A DNA stretch of 8,313 bases from Deltaproteobacteria bacterium (GTDB lineage: Bacteria > Desulfobacterota > Desulfobulbia > Desulfobulbales > VMSU01). Below, in pieces: positions 1 through 6,128 of the stretch. The stretch's first letter is position 1. Each line of letters starts with the position of its first letter. Under the pieces are notes generated by a model. That model did no database searches. It saw nothing but the letters and a program-made list of their open reading frames with translations, and was not told where the DNA came from. The position numbers were made by a program, and so were the translations under genes. Location of the stretch: positions 1 through 8,313 of the forward strand of contig JAJYJA010000109.1 of assembly GCA_021789795.1 (NCBI GenBank). Reading direction: 5' to 3'.

Positions 1-25
1 GCAGAATTGGCACCGGCTGTGGGCC

Positions 26-131
26 GTAACTATTCAGCCGCGCCCCAGATGCGCGAAACCAGCCGGCGAGCTATACTTTCGGTATGTGAGCCGGCTGGTG
101 ACAAAGCAGATGGGTGCGGCTGGATAGTTAC
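26..131. repeat. Nested imperfect palindrome (REP/MITE-like element)
   Basis: The outer arms are 26-41 (GTAACTATTCAGCCGC) and 116-131, complementary at 15 of 16 positions. The inner arms 58-67 (ACCAGCCGGC) and 90-99 are perfectly complementary. Between them, CCCAGATGC near 44-52 partly pairs with GCAGATGGG near 106-114. The tip has ATAC/GTAT (73-76, 82-85) around TTTCG. The whole could fold as one long interrupted hairpin or cruciform. It ends 10 bases from the 3' end of tRNA-Glu. The ends begin with GTAA, as do the terminal repeats of IS66-family elements, but the flanking 8-mers (18-25 and 132-139) do not match, so no target duplication is seen. The palindrome is directly visible. Its nature (REP, MITE, or structured 3' region of the tRNA transcript) is inference. 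Confidence 0.7.
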
Positions 132-141
132 TGATTTTGTT

Positions 142-217
142 TGGTGACCCCTACGGGGTTCGAACCCGTGTTACCGGCGTGAGAGGCCAGCGTCCTAGGC
201 CGCTAGACGAAGGGGCC
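142..217 (-). tRNA. tRNA-Glu (anticodon CTC)
   Basis: The 76-nt minus-strand gene starts GGCCCCTTCGTCTAG, close to the 5' half of E. coli tRNA-Glu. The acceptor stem GGCCCCT pairs with AGGGGTC (one G-U). The anticodon stem CTGGC/GCCGG encloses the loop CTCTCAC, giving anticodon CTC at 183-181, which reads GAG. The T arm is ACGGG-TTCGAAC-CCCGT. The 3' CCA is encoded (142-144), with discriminator A at 145. It lies in the same direction as the HD-GYP gene, whose stop codon is 96 bases upstream, and has its own promoter-like sequence. No clear U-rich terminator follows; the palindrome at 26-131 does. All arms pair, so the gene looks functional. Confidence 0.97.
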
Positions 218-238
218 GCATAGCGCGTTAAAGGGTCT

Positions 239-267
239 TCTTTAAATGATCGTCGCCGGTTTGTCAA
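239..267 (-). promoter_or_regulatory. Candidate sigma-70 promoter for tRNA-Glu
   Basis: On the minus strand a perfect -35 box TTGACA (267-262) is followed by AT-rich DNA that could serve as -10: TAAAGA (244-239) at 17-bp spacing, or TTTAAA (246-241) at 15 bp. The -10 matches are only moderate. A start near position 231 would leave about 14 bases of leader before the mature tRNA end at 217, which suits a tRNA gene. The -35 match is direct observation; its use as a promoter is inferred. Confidence 0.5.
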
Positions 268-313
268 GGCCAAGTTGCGGAACGGGAACCAAATGTCCTC
301 TGGCGGCCGGGGC

Positions 314-1609
314 TCAGTCGTTGTGCAGCTCGGCGTGGATGCGCCTGAACTCACCCTCGTTGGCCAGGAAGGCCTCGACCATCTCGGGGTCGAAGGAGGC
401 GCCCCTTTCGTTGGTGATGATCTCAATCGCCGTCTCGTGGGAGAAGGGCTCCTTGTAGCAGCGTTTGGAGGTGATGGCGTCATAGACGTCGGCCAGGGAC
501 ACCAGCCGGGCGGAGAGGGGGATCTCCAGGGCCTTCAGACCGTTGGGGTAGCCGGCCCCGTTCCACTTCTCGTGATGGTAGTAGGCGATCTCCTTGCCGA
601 TGGACAGAAACGACTGGCCCCGCATCTGGGAGTCCACCGCCGAGAGGGCGTTGCCCCCCAGGATGACGTGGGTCTTCATCACCTCGAACTCCTCGGGCGT
701 CAGGCGGCCCGGCTTGAGCAGGATCGAGTCCGGGATGCCGACCTTGCCGATGTCGTGCAGGATCGAGGAGTGGTACAGGTCCTCGACGTAGTCGCTGGTG
801 ATATAATCTTGATATTCTTTTCTTTTTGCCAGCTCTTCCGCCAGCACCTTGGTGTATTCCCGGATTCGCTCCAGATGGCGTCCGGTGTCGTTGTCCCGGT
901 ACTCGGCGAGCTTGGCCAGCCCCAGGATGGCGCCGGTGCGGGCCTCCTTGACGTTCTTCAGGCTCTCGATCACCTGCCGTTCGAGCAGGCGCTGCTCGGT
1001 CACGTCCCGGACGATGCCCCGGAAGCCGGTGGTCTTCTGGGTGGCGTCGGTGGAGATCGAGGCCGAGAACTCCACGATCCGTTTAAGTCCGCCCCGGGAG
1101 TTCAGGTCGCACTCCACATGTTTGGCGGGATGGCCGTTTTTCAGGGTCTGGCGCAGGCTCTCCTCGAAGCGGGCCGCGCTCTCCGGGGTCATGGTCTGCC
1201 GCAGGTCAAGCCCGGCCAGATCGCGGCGGAAGACGGCGAAGATGCCCACCGCCGCGTCGTTGTAGAAGGTCAGCCGGTGCTCGAGGTCGATCTCGTAATA
1301 GCCCTCCTCGATGCTTTCCAGGAGGGAGCGGTAGCGATCCTCGCTGCCGCGCAGGGCCATCTCCGCCTTGCGGCGCTGCTTGATGTTGTACTGGGCGTGG
1401 GAGCCGAAGAAGATGAACAGCACCAGCACCGCCCCCCGGTTGTAGAAGTCGTAGATGTCCCGGCCAAACAACAGCCCGGAAGTGCTGAATTCCCCGGTGG
1501 AAAACATCTGGATCACCGCCTGGAAGAGCCAGAAGAAGATGGCCATGCCGATGCCGATCCAGAGCATGGAGTCGGCAAAGGATTCAGTGGGTGAATTTTC
1601 TTTTTTCAT
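314..1609 (-). CDS. Membrane PAS/HD-GYP protein, probable cyclic-di-GMP phosphodiesterase
   Basis: The 431-residue protein probably hydrolyses cyclic-di-GMP in the cytoplasm under control of a membrane and PAS input. Two hydrophobic segments (about 14-35 and 58-72) flank a short periplasmic loop. A PAS domain follows (about 85-205, ending GIVRDVTEQ), then an HD-GYP domain (about 215-425). Signature residues are present: H245, the H285-D286 pair in ILHDIGKVGIPD, H314, the HHEKWNGAGYP motif at 345-355, and D374 in LADVYDAITS. Asp241, four residues before H245, sits where some three-metal HD-GYP enzymes carry Glu. The start is the ATG at 1609, with AGGAG 8 bases upstream; a TTG at 1630 is in frame but less likely. 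It lies 125 bp downstream of the hybrid kinase gene on the same strand and may share its transcript. It has no receiver domain, so a direct phosphotransfer target role is not evident. Confidence 0.93.
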   Translation of the reverse strand: MKKENSPTESFADSMLWIGIGMAIFFWLFQAVIQMFSTGEFSTSGLLFGRDIYDFYNRGAVLVLFIFFGSHAQYNIKQRRKAEMALRGSEDRYRSLLESIEEGYYEIDLEHRLTFYNDAAVGIFAVFRRDLAGLDLRQTMTPESAARFEESLRQTLKNGHPAKHVECDLNSRGGLKRIVEFSASISTDATQKTTGFRGIVRDVTEQRLLERQVIESLKNVKEARTGAILGLAKLAEYRDNDTGRHLERIREYTKVLAEELAKRKEYQDYITSDYVEDLYHSSILHDIGKVGIPDSILLKPGRLTPEEFEVMKTHVILGGNALSAVDSQMRGQSFLSIGKEIAYYHHEKWNGAGYPNGLKALEIPLSARLVSLADVYDAITSKRCYKEPFSHETAIEIITNERGASFDPEMVEAFLANEGEFRRIHAELHND

Positions 1610-1617
1610 GTTTCGTG

Positions 1618-1622
1618 CTCCT
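1618..1622 (-). promoter_or_regulatory. Ribosome binding site deciding the HD-GYP start
   Basis: AGGAG on the minus strand lies 8 bases before the ATG at 1609. It favours this start over the in-frame TTG at 1630, which lies upstream of the site. Confidence 0.75.
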
Positions 1623-1657
1623 GAAGACAAGCTTCCCGTCGGCCAGCGGCGGTGGTC

Positions 1658-1678
1658 CCTCTCCCTGTCTTGGAGAGG
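1658..1678. repeat. Short inverted repeat in the kinase/HD-GYP gap
   Basis: CCTCTCC (1658-1664) and GGAGAGG (1672-1678) form a perfect 7-bp stem with a 7-base loop. It sits in the 125-bp space between the kinase stop and the HD-GYP start. No T-run follows on either strand, so it does not look like a complete intrinsic terminator. It may act as an RNA processing or stability hairpin or be a small dispersed palindrome. The rest of the gap includes an all-purine stretch on the plus strand (1711-1734) and no convincing promoter for the HD-GYP gene. Confidence 0.35.
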
Positions 1679-1734
1679 CAGGGGGGAAGGTTAGTTTGGA
1701 AAGAGAATTTAAAAGGAGGGAGAAGAGGAAAAAA

Positions 1735-4700
1735 TCAGCCGGCCCGTACCTCCGGGGCCTCGCCCCGCACCTGCCGGATGACTTCCGCCAGGTCGGAGAG
1801 CTGGTAGGGTTTGGCGATGGCGGCCTTGAAGCCGTAATCGCGGCAGTGGGACATGATCTGATCCTCCGAGTAGCCGCTGGAGGCGATGATCCGGGCCTGG
1901 GGGTCGAGTTTCAGTATCTCCTCCGTCGCCTCCCTGCCGCCCATGCCGTTGGGCACGCTTAAGTCCATGAACACCATCTCCACCGGCTGCGGGCCGGCCA
2001 TTGCCTCCCGGTAGAGGTCAATCGCCTCCGCCCCGTCCTTGGCCAGCAGCACCTGATAGCCCAGGTGGGAGAGCATGGCCTGGGCCACGGTCTGCACCAT
2101 CAGGTCGTCGTCCATGACCATTACTTGCCGGCCCTGGCCCTGGGGCAGCGGCGTGGTCGCGGCCAGCCGTTCCTCGGCCTGGGAGTTTCTGAGGGCGGGC
2201 AGGTGGATGGTGAAGGTGGCGCCCTCGCCGGGCGCGGACTGGACGCTGATCGCCCCGTCGTGCTTGCTGATGATCCCGTGGCAGATGGCCAGACCCAGGC
2301 CGCTGCCCTGGGCCTTGGTGGTGAAGTAGGGGTCGAAGATGCTGTTGATGATCTCGGGCGGGATGCCCGGCCCCGAGTCGCAAACCGTGATTTCCAGGTA
2401 GTCGCGATCAGCGGCCAGGGTGGGCGGCAGCGTGGTCCCGGCCTTGAGGTTGCGGCCCCGCACGGTAATCGAGCCGCCCTCGGGCATCGCCTGGCAGGCG
2501 TTGATGATCAGGTTCTGGAACACCTGGCCGATCTGGCCCTTGTCGATCTCGGCCAGCCACAGGTTGGGCGGGAAGTCGTAGGCGCAGCGCACCGCGATCT
2601 CCCTGAGGACGAAGCCCGTGGTCTCCCGGATCAGTTCGGCGATGGCGGTTGGCCGCCGCACCGGCTCGCCGCCCTTGGAGAAGGTCAGGAGCTGGCGGGT
2701 CAGGTCCTTGGCCCGCAGGGCGGCCTTCTCCGCCTCGGAGATCAGGGCCTGGGCCTTGCCGTTGGCGGGCAGTATTTCGCTGGCCAGGTTAAGGTTGCCG
2801 ATGATGGCGGTGAGCAGGTTGTTGAAGTCGTGGGCGATACCCCCGGCCAGGATGCCCACTGACTCCAGTTTCTTGAGCTTGAGAAACTCCTGTTCCAGCC
2901 GGGTCTGGCTGGAGGTATCGCGGAACACCAGCGCCACCCCGATGATCTCCCCGGAGTGGTCGCGAATGGGGGCCGCGCTGTCGGCGATGCTCCGTTCCAG
3001 GCCGTCCCGGCGGATTAAGACTGCCTGGTTGGCCAGGCCGGTGGCCTGGCCGGTCTGCATCACCCGCTCCACCGGGCTGGCTATCGCCTCGCGGGTCTGG
3101 GCGTCCACTACCTTGAAGACCTCTAAGAGCGGACGGCCCGCCGCCTCCTCCTGGCGGAAGCCGGTTATCTCCTCTGCCGCCGCGTTTAATAGCGCCACCC
3201 GGCCCTCGGTGTCGGTGGTGATTACCCCGTCGCCGATGCTCCGCAAGGTTACGGTCAGCTTCTCCGTCTCCTCGACCAGGGCCTTTTCCGCCAGCTTACG
3301 GGCGGTGACGTCCCGCACCAGCTCGATGCCGGCGACGATCTCGCCGTTGGTGCCGCGCAGGGGCGAGGCGGTGATCTCGACGTGCCGGGTGCCGCCATCG
3401 GGGCGGCGGCCCGTCCGTTCGGCGCTGTGGATGCCGCCGTCCTCGAAGCTCTTGGCCACCGGACAGCCGGGACAGGGACTCTCCTGGTTGCCATAGGCCC
3501 GGTAGCAGAACTCGCCGGCCCGGTCGCCGATGAAGCCCTGGTGGATTTCGTTTTGATAAAGCACCCGGAAGTCGCGGCCCTGGATGCTGACCCCGTCGCC
3601 CAGGGCCGCCAGGATGGCCTTGTTCTTCTCCTTCTCCGCCTCGGTCTGGGCCAGGGCGCTTTCCAGCTCCCTCTCGGCCAGCTTGCGGGCCCCGATGTCC
3701 TGGACGGCGATGGTCACCCCCGCCTCCTCGCGGGCCGGGTCTAGCCAGGCGGTGCAGAGGAGGATGTCGAGGCGGGAGCCGTCTTTTCTGCGCCATCGGG
3801 TCTCCATGACGCTGCGCCGGTCGCGCTTGAGCTGCGCCGCCTGGGCCATCCGCCACTGCTGGAAGGTTGCCTCGTCGGGATATAGGCGCCCCAGGGTCAG
3901 GCCGTTTAGCTCCTCGGGCGGGTAGCCGGTCAGCTCGGCGAACTGCTGATTGAACCACACCAGGCGGGAGCCGACCGCCAGGCCGATGCCGTTGGGGGCC
4001 GAGGTGAGGATGCTCTGCAAGAGGGAGTTTTGTTCCGTAAGCTCCTGGGTGCGGCTGCCCACCACCCTGGCCAGGCAGCGGCGCCACAGGAGCGTTCCCC
4101 CCAGCCCTAGGAGCAAGAGGACGGCGGGGAGTCCGGCGATCCACAGGAACCTATGGCGGGGGAGCCGCCAGCCGGTCTCGCTGGGTAGCCAGCGGTCGTG
4201 GATCTCCCGGCGTTCCTCGGGGGTGATGCTGGCCAGGCCGGCGTCCAGGATGTGATGCAAGATGGGCCAGTCCTTGAGGGAGGCGAAGGCCAGGCCGTAG
4301 GTCAGGTCGATGTTATGCTCCACCCTGAGACTGGTTAGCCCCTCCCGTTCGGCCAAGGCGTTGGCCGAGGCGGTGTCGATCAGCAGGGCCTCCACGTTTT
4401 TGAAGGCCACCGCCCGCAGTCCGGCGGCGGCGTCCCTGACCGGCACCAGCCGCAGTTCGGGGTAGGCCTGTTTGAGGTAGTCGTAGGTGAAGTCGCCCTC
4501 CACGGCGGCGATGGGCCGGTCGCGCAGGGTTTCCAGGGTCAGGTGCTCGAGCGAATCGCTGTGCACCACCAAGGCGGCGGTCAATTCCAGGTAGGGGCGG
4601 GTGAACAGCAGGTATTGCAGCTTGTCTGGCGAGGGGGTGGCGGCGGACACGATGGCCACCTGTCCGGCTTTGGCCTTGGCCAGGCCGTCTTGCCAGTTGC

Positions 4701-5019
4701 TGAGCTTGAGGACGGTGAATTTGCAGTTTAGCCGCCTCTCCAGCAGGTGCAGGTAGTCGGCGGTCAGCCCCATGAACCGGCCCTGGGCATCGAAGTACTC
4801 GATGGGGGCGTAGCCGGGATGGGGGACGATGACCAGTTCCCGGCCATGATCCTTAAGCCACTGGCGTTCCTTGGGGCTTAAGTGGGGCACGTCCCCGGCG
4901 TCCTGGCGGCAGGAGCCGGTCAGGAGCAGGCAGAGGAGGGAGAGCGCGGCCAGAGCGGCCTTAAGCCGCGATGATTGGAGGTGGTTCGGGGTCAGCATCT
5001 CGGTCCGGGAGGCTGGCAT
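1735..5019 (-). CDS. Hybrid sensor histidine kinase with periplasmic solute-binding sensor, three PAS domains and receiver
   Basis: This 1094-residue inner-membrane protein should sense a small periplasmic solute and autophosphorylate. An N-terminal hydrophobic signal (about 18-37) ends in a loose lipobox, LTGSC (C37). An extracytoplasmic SBP_bac_3-type domain follows (about 50-280, EvgS/BvgS-like), then a membrane span (about 291-312). Three PAS modules lie at about 325-448, 460-575 and 582-702; the second has C505, C516 and C519 as C-x10-C-x2-C. The kinase core has the H-box GGIAHDFNN (H730), N-box N836/N840, DSGPGIP (D881) and GSGLGLAI (905-912). The C-terminal receiver (about 965-1085) has D970-D972, acceptor D1019, S1047/S1048 and K1070. 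All catalytic motifs are intact. The start is uncertain: neither the ATG at 5019 nor the in-frame ATG at 4998 has a good ribosome site. A short GGCCC/GGGCC stem just before the stop, followed by T6, could be a weak terminator. The ligand and output partner are unknown. Confidence 0.94.
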   Translation of the reverse strand: MPASRTEMLTPNHLQSSRLKAALAALSLLCLLLTGSCRQDAGDVPHLSPKERQWLKDHGRELVIVPHPGYAPIEYFDAQGRFMGLTADYLHLLERRLNCKFTVLKLSNWQDGLAKAKAGQVAIVSAATPSPDKLQYLLFTRPYLELTAALVVHSDSLEHLTLETLRDRPIAAVEGDFTYDYLKQAYPELRLVPVRDAAAGLRAVAFKNVEALLIDTASANALAEREGLTSLRVEHNIDLTYGLAFASLKDWPILHHILDAGLASITPEERREIHDRWLPSETGWRLPRHRFLWIAGLPAVLLLLGLGGTLLWRRCLARVVGSRTQELTEQNSLLQSILTSAPNGIGLAVGSRLVWFNQQFAELTGYPPEELNGLTLGRLYPDEATFQQWRMAQAAQLKRDRRSVMETRWRRKDGSRLDILLCTAWLDPAREEAGVTIAVQDIGARKLAERELESALAQTEAEKEKNKAILAALGDGVSIQGRDFRVLYQNEIHQGFIGDRAGEFCYRAYGNQESPCPGCPVAKSFEDGGIHSAERTGRRPDGGTRHVEITASPLRGTNGEIVAGIELVRDVTARKLAEKALVEETEKLTVTLRSIGDGVITTDTEGRVALLNAAAEEITGFRQEEAAGRPLLEVFKVVDAQTREAIASPVERVMQTGQATGLANQAVLIRRDGLERSIADSAAPIRDHSGEIIGVALVFRDTSSQTRLEQEFLKLKKLESVGILAGGIAHDFNNLLTAIIGNLNLASEILPANGKAQALISEAEKAALRAKDLTRQLLTFSKGGEPVRRPTAIAELIRETTGFVLREIAVRCAYDFPPNLWLAEIDKGQIGQVFQNLIINACQAMPEGGSITVRGRNLKAGTTLPPTLAADRDYLEITVCDSGPGIPPEIINSIFDPYFTTKAQGSGLGLAICHGIISKHDGAISVQSAPGEGATFTIHLPALRNSQAEERLAATTPLPQGQGRQVMVMDDDLMVQTVAQAMLSHLGYQVLLAKDGAEAIDLYREAMAGPQPVEMVFMDLSVPNGMGGREATEEILKLDPQARIIASSGYSEDQIMSHCRDYGFKAAIAKPYQLSDLAEVIRQVRGEAPEVRAG

Positions 5020-5073
5020 TCGTGTGCCGGACGGGGATGGCCGCCGGTACTGATATTCAACTGCTGCGATAAA

Positions 5074-5102
5074 ATCATAGTCGCCGGTGGGGCCAAAATC
5101 AA
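5074..5102 (-). promoter_or_regulatory. Candidate sigma-70 promoter for the hybrid kinase gene
   Basis: On the minus strand, -35 TTGATT (5102-5097), a 17-bp spacer, and -10 TATGAT (5079-5074, five of six matches to TATAAT). Predicted start is near 5067, leaving a leader of about 48 bases before the ATG at 5019. A small inverted repeat, GCGA (5066-5069) and TCGC (5081-5084), brackets the -10 and could be an operator, though it is short. The boxes are seen; their use is inferred. Confidence 0.6.
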
Positions 5103-5162
5103 TAGGGGAATGGCGGGGGGATGCAGATTGCCGTCTCGGCCGGCGGGGGAGATTTTATTGTT

Positions 5163-5191
5163 TTGAAATTTGGCCGCCGATTCGTTATGGT
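5163..5191 (+). promoter_or_regulatory. Candidate sigma-70 promoter for proC
   Basis: Plus-strand -35 TTGAAA (5163-5168, five of six matches), an exact 17-bp spacer, and -10 TATGGT (5186-5191, four of six). The predicted start is near 5198, about 66 bases before the proC ATG. This is the best plus-strand promoter in the divergent region. Transcription from it would run straight into the terminator-like hairpin at 5207-5242. Confidence 0.55.
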
Positions 5192-5206
5192 GGCGGGGTG
5201 TTGATG

Positions 5207-5242
5207 CCGCCCGGGGCCGAGCGCGGCCCCGGGCGGATTTTT
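5207..5242 (+). terminator. Strong intrinsic terminator-like hairpin in the proC leader
   Basis: CCGCCCGGGGCC (5207-5218) and GGCCCCGGGCGG (5225-5236) are perfectly complementary. With the adjoining G5219-C5224 pair they form a 13-bp all-GC stem closed by the tetraloop AGCG. ATTTTT (5237-5242) follows on the plus strand; on the minus strand no T-run follows, so the signal is one-directional. The gene to the left is on the minus strand, so no known plus-strand gene ends here. The hairpin is 22 bases before the proC ATG and downstream of the best promoter, consistent with an attenuator, a small-RNA terminator, or a 5' stabilising hairpin. The structure is directly visible; the role is inferred. 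Confidence 0.75.
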
Positions 5243-5253
5243 GCAAAGCCACG

Positions 5254-5261
5254 GGGGGAGG
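5254..5261 (+). promoter_or_regulatory. proC ribosome binding site
   Basis: GGGGGAGG lies 3 bases before the ATG at 5265, with further GGAG touching the start codon. It lies downstream of an in-frame TTG at 5241 and so favours the ATG. The ATG also puts the dinucleotide-binding motif GFIGGG near residue 6, as usual for ProC. Confidence 0.65.
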
Positions 5262-5264
5262 GAG

Positions 5265-6080
5265 ATGGGCGAGACGATTGGTTTTATCGGCGGGGGCAAG
5301 ATGGCTGAGGCCTTGATTTGCGGGATCCTCAAGGCGGGATTGCGGGGGGCGGATGGGCTGGCGGCGGTCGATCCCGACCCCGGACGCCGGGAGGCGCTGG
5401 CCTCGGGCTATGGCATCCGGGTGTACGCTCAGGCCGCCGACTTCGTGGCCGATTGCGCAACCGTGATCCTGGCGGTCAAGCCTCAGGTGATGGGGCCGGT
5501 GCTGGCGGGGTTGAAGGGGCTGCTCTCCGCCCGCCACCTGGTGATCTCCATCGCCGCCGGCATCCCGCTTTCCTTTTTGGAGACCAACCTGGCCGGCTGT
5601 GATTGCCGGCTGGTGCGGGTGATGCCCAACACCCCGGCCCTGGTGCAGGAGGCGGCCTCGGCCTTGAGCGCCGGCCGGCTGGCCACCGGCGAGGACCTGG
5701 CCACGGCCCGCCGCCTCTTCGACGCCGTGGGCCGGACGGTGGTGCTGCCTGAGTCCTATCTGGACGCGGTGACCGGGCTTTCCGGCTCCGGGCCGGCCTA
5801 CGTCTTCGCCTTCATCGAGGCCATGATCGACGCCGGGGTCAAGGTGGGTTTGAGCCGGGCCGACGCCCAGCTCCTTACCCTCCAGACCGTGCTCGGCTCG
5901 GTCAGGCTCGCCTTCTCGACCGGGCTTGGCCCCGCCGAGCTGAAGGCGATGGTCACCTCGCCGGGCGGCACCACCATCGCCGGGCTGCACGTCCTGGCCC
6001 GGGCCGGGTTCGGTGGCGTGGTCATGGACGCGGTGGAGGCGGCCACCTGGCGTTCCCAGGAACTGGGCGGCGGCAAGTAA
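5265..6080 (+). CDS. proC: Pyrroline-5-carboxylate reductase
   Basis: This cytoplasmic enzyme reduces 1-pyrroline-5-carboxylate to L-proline with NAD(P)H, the last step of proline synthesis. The 271 residues match the usual family length of about 270. The N-terminal Rossmann motif is GFIGGGKMAEAL (6-17), with Lys where many homologues have Asn. AVKPQV (70-75) and RVMPNTPALV (118-127) are typical of the cofactor domain. The C-terminal dimer and active-site region has VTGLSGSGPAYVF (169-181) and the ProC signature VTSPGGTTIAGL (230-241). The start at 5265 is preferred over the TTG at 5241 because of the purine-rich ribosome site between them. The NAD kinase gene follows after 48 bases on the same strand, so the two are probably co-transcribed. 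A terminator-like hairpin just upstream suggests leader control. Confidence 0.96.
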   Translation: MGETIGFIGGGKMAEALICGILKAGLRGADGLAAVDPDPGRREALASGYGIRVYAQAADFVADCATVILAVKPQVMGPVLAGLKGLLSARHLVISIAAGIPLSFLETNLAGCDCRLVRVMPNTPALVQEAASALSAGRLATGEDLATARRLFDAVGRTVVLPESYLDAVTGLSGSGPAYVFAFIEAMIDAGVKVGLSRADAQLLTLQTVLGSVRLAFSTGLGPAELKAMVTSPGGTTIAGLHVLARAGFGGVVMDAVEAATWRSQELGGGK

Positions 6081-6128
6081 GGCCGGCCTCGTGGACGACG
6101 CCATCAGCTTCAGGCCCAGTTGCCGGCC

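Noticed and set aside
15..32. Sigma-54 promoter starting TTGGCACC at the left edge, and TGGCGGGG at 5191
   Set aside because: The -24 half is suggestive, but neither has GC at the required 10-bp spacing, so the -12 element is missing.
18..139. Target-site duplication around the 106-bp palindrome
   Set aside because: The 8-mers on either side (TGTGGGCC and TGATTTTG) do not match, so insertion by transposition cannot be shown from this copy.
275..1594. A 439-codon open frame on the plus strand
   Set aside because: It is antisense to the HD-GYP gene, which has clear domains and a ribosome site. The translation has no recognisable domain and reflects high GC third positions.
1735..1775. Terminator for the kinase gene (GGCCC/GGGCC stem then T6 after the stop)
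   Set aside because: The stem is only 5 bp with a 9-base loop and is separated from the T-run by 6 bases, so it is too weak to call as a feature.
2065..2862. A 265-codon plus-strand frame
   Set aside because: It is antisense to the histidine kinase catalytic core and has no recognisable protein features.
3296..4144. A 282-codon frame within the kinase gene on the same strand
   Set aside because: It is an out-of-frame reading of the kinase PAS region, Arg/Pro/Gly-rich, with no domain; the kinase frame is continuous through it.
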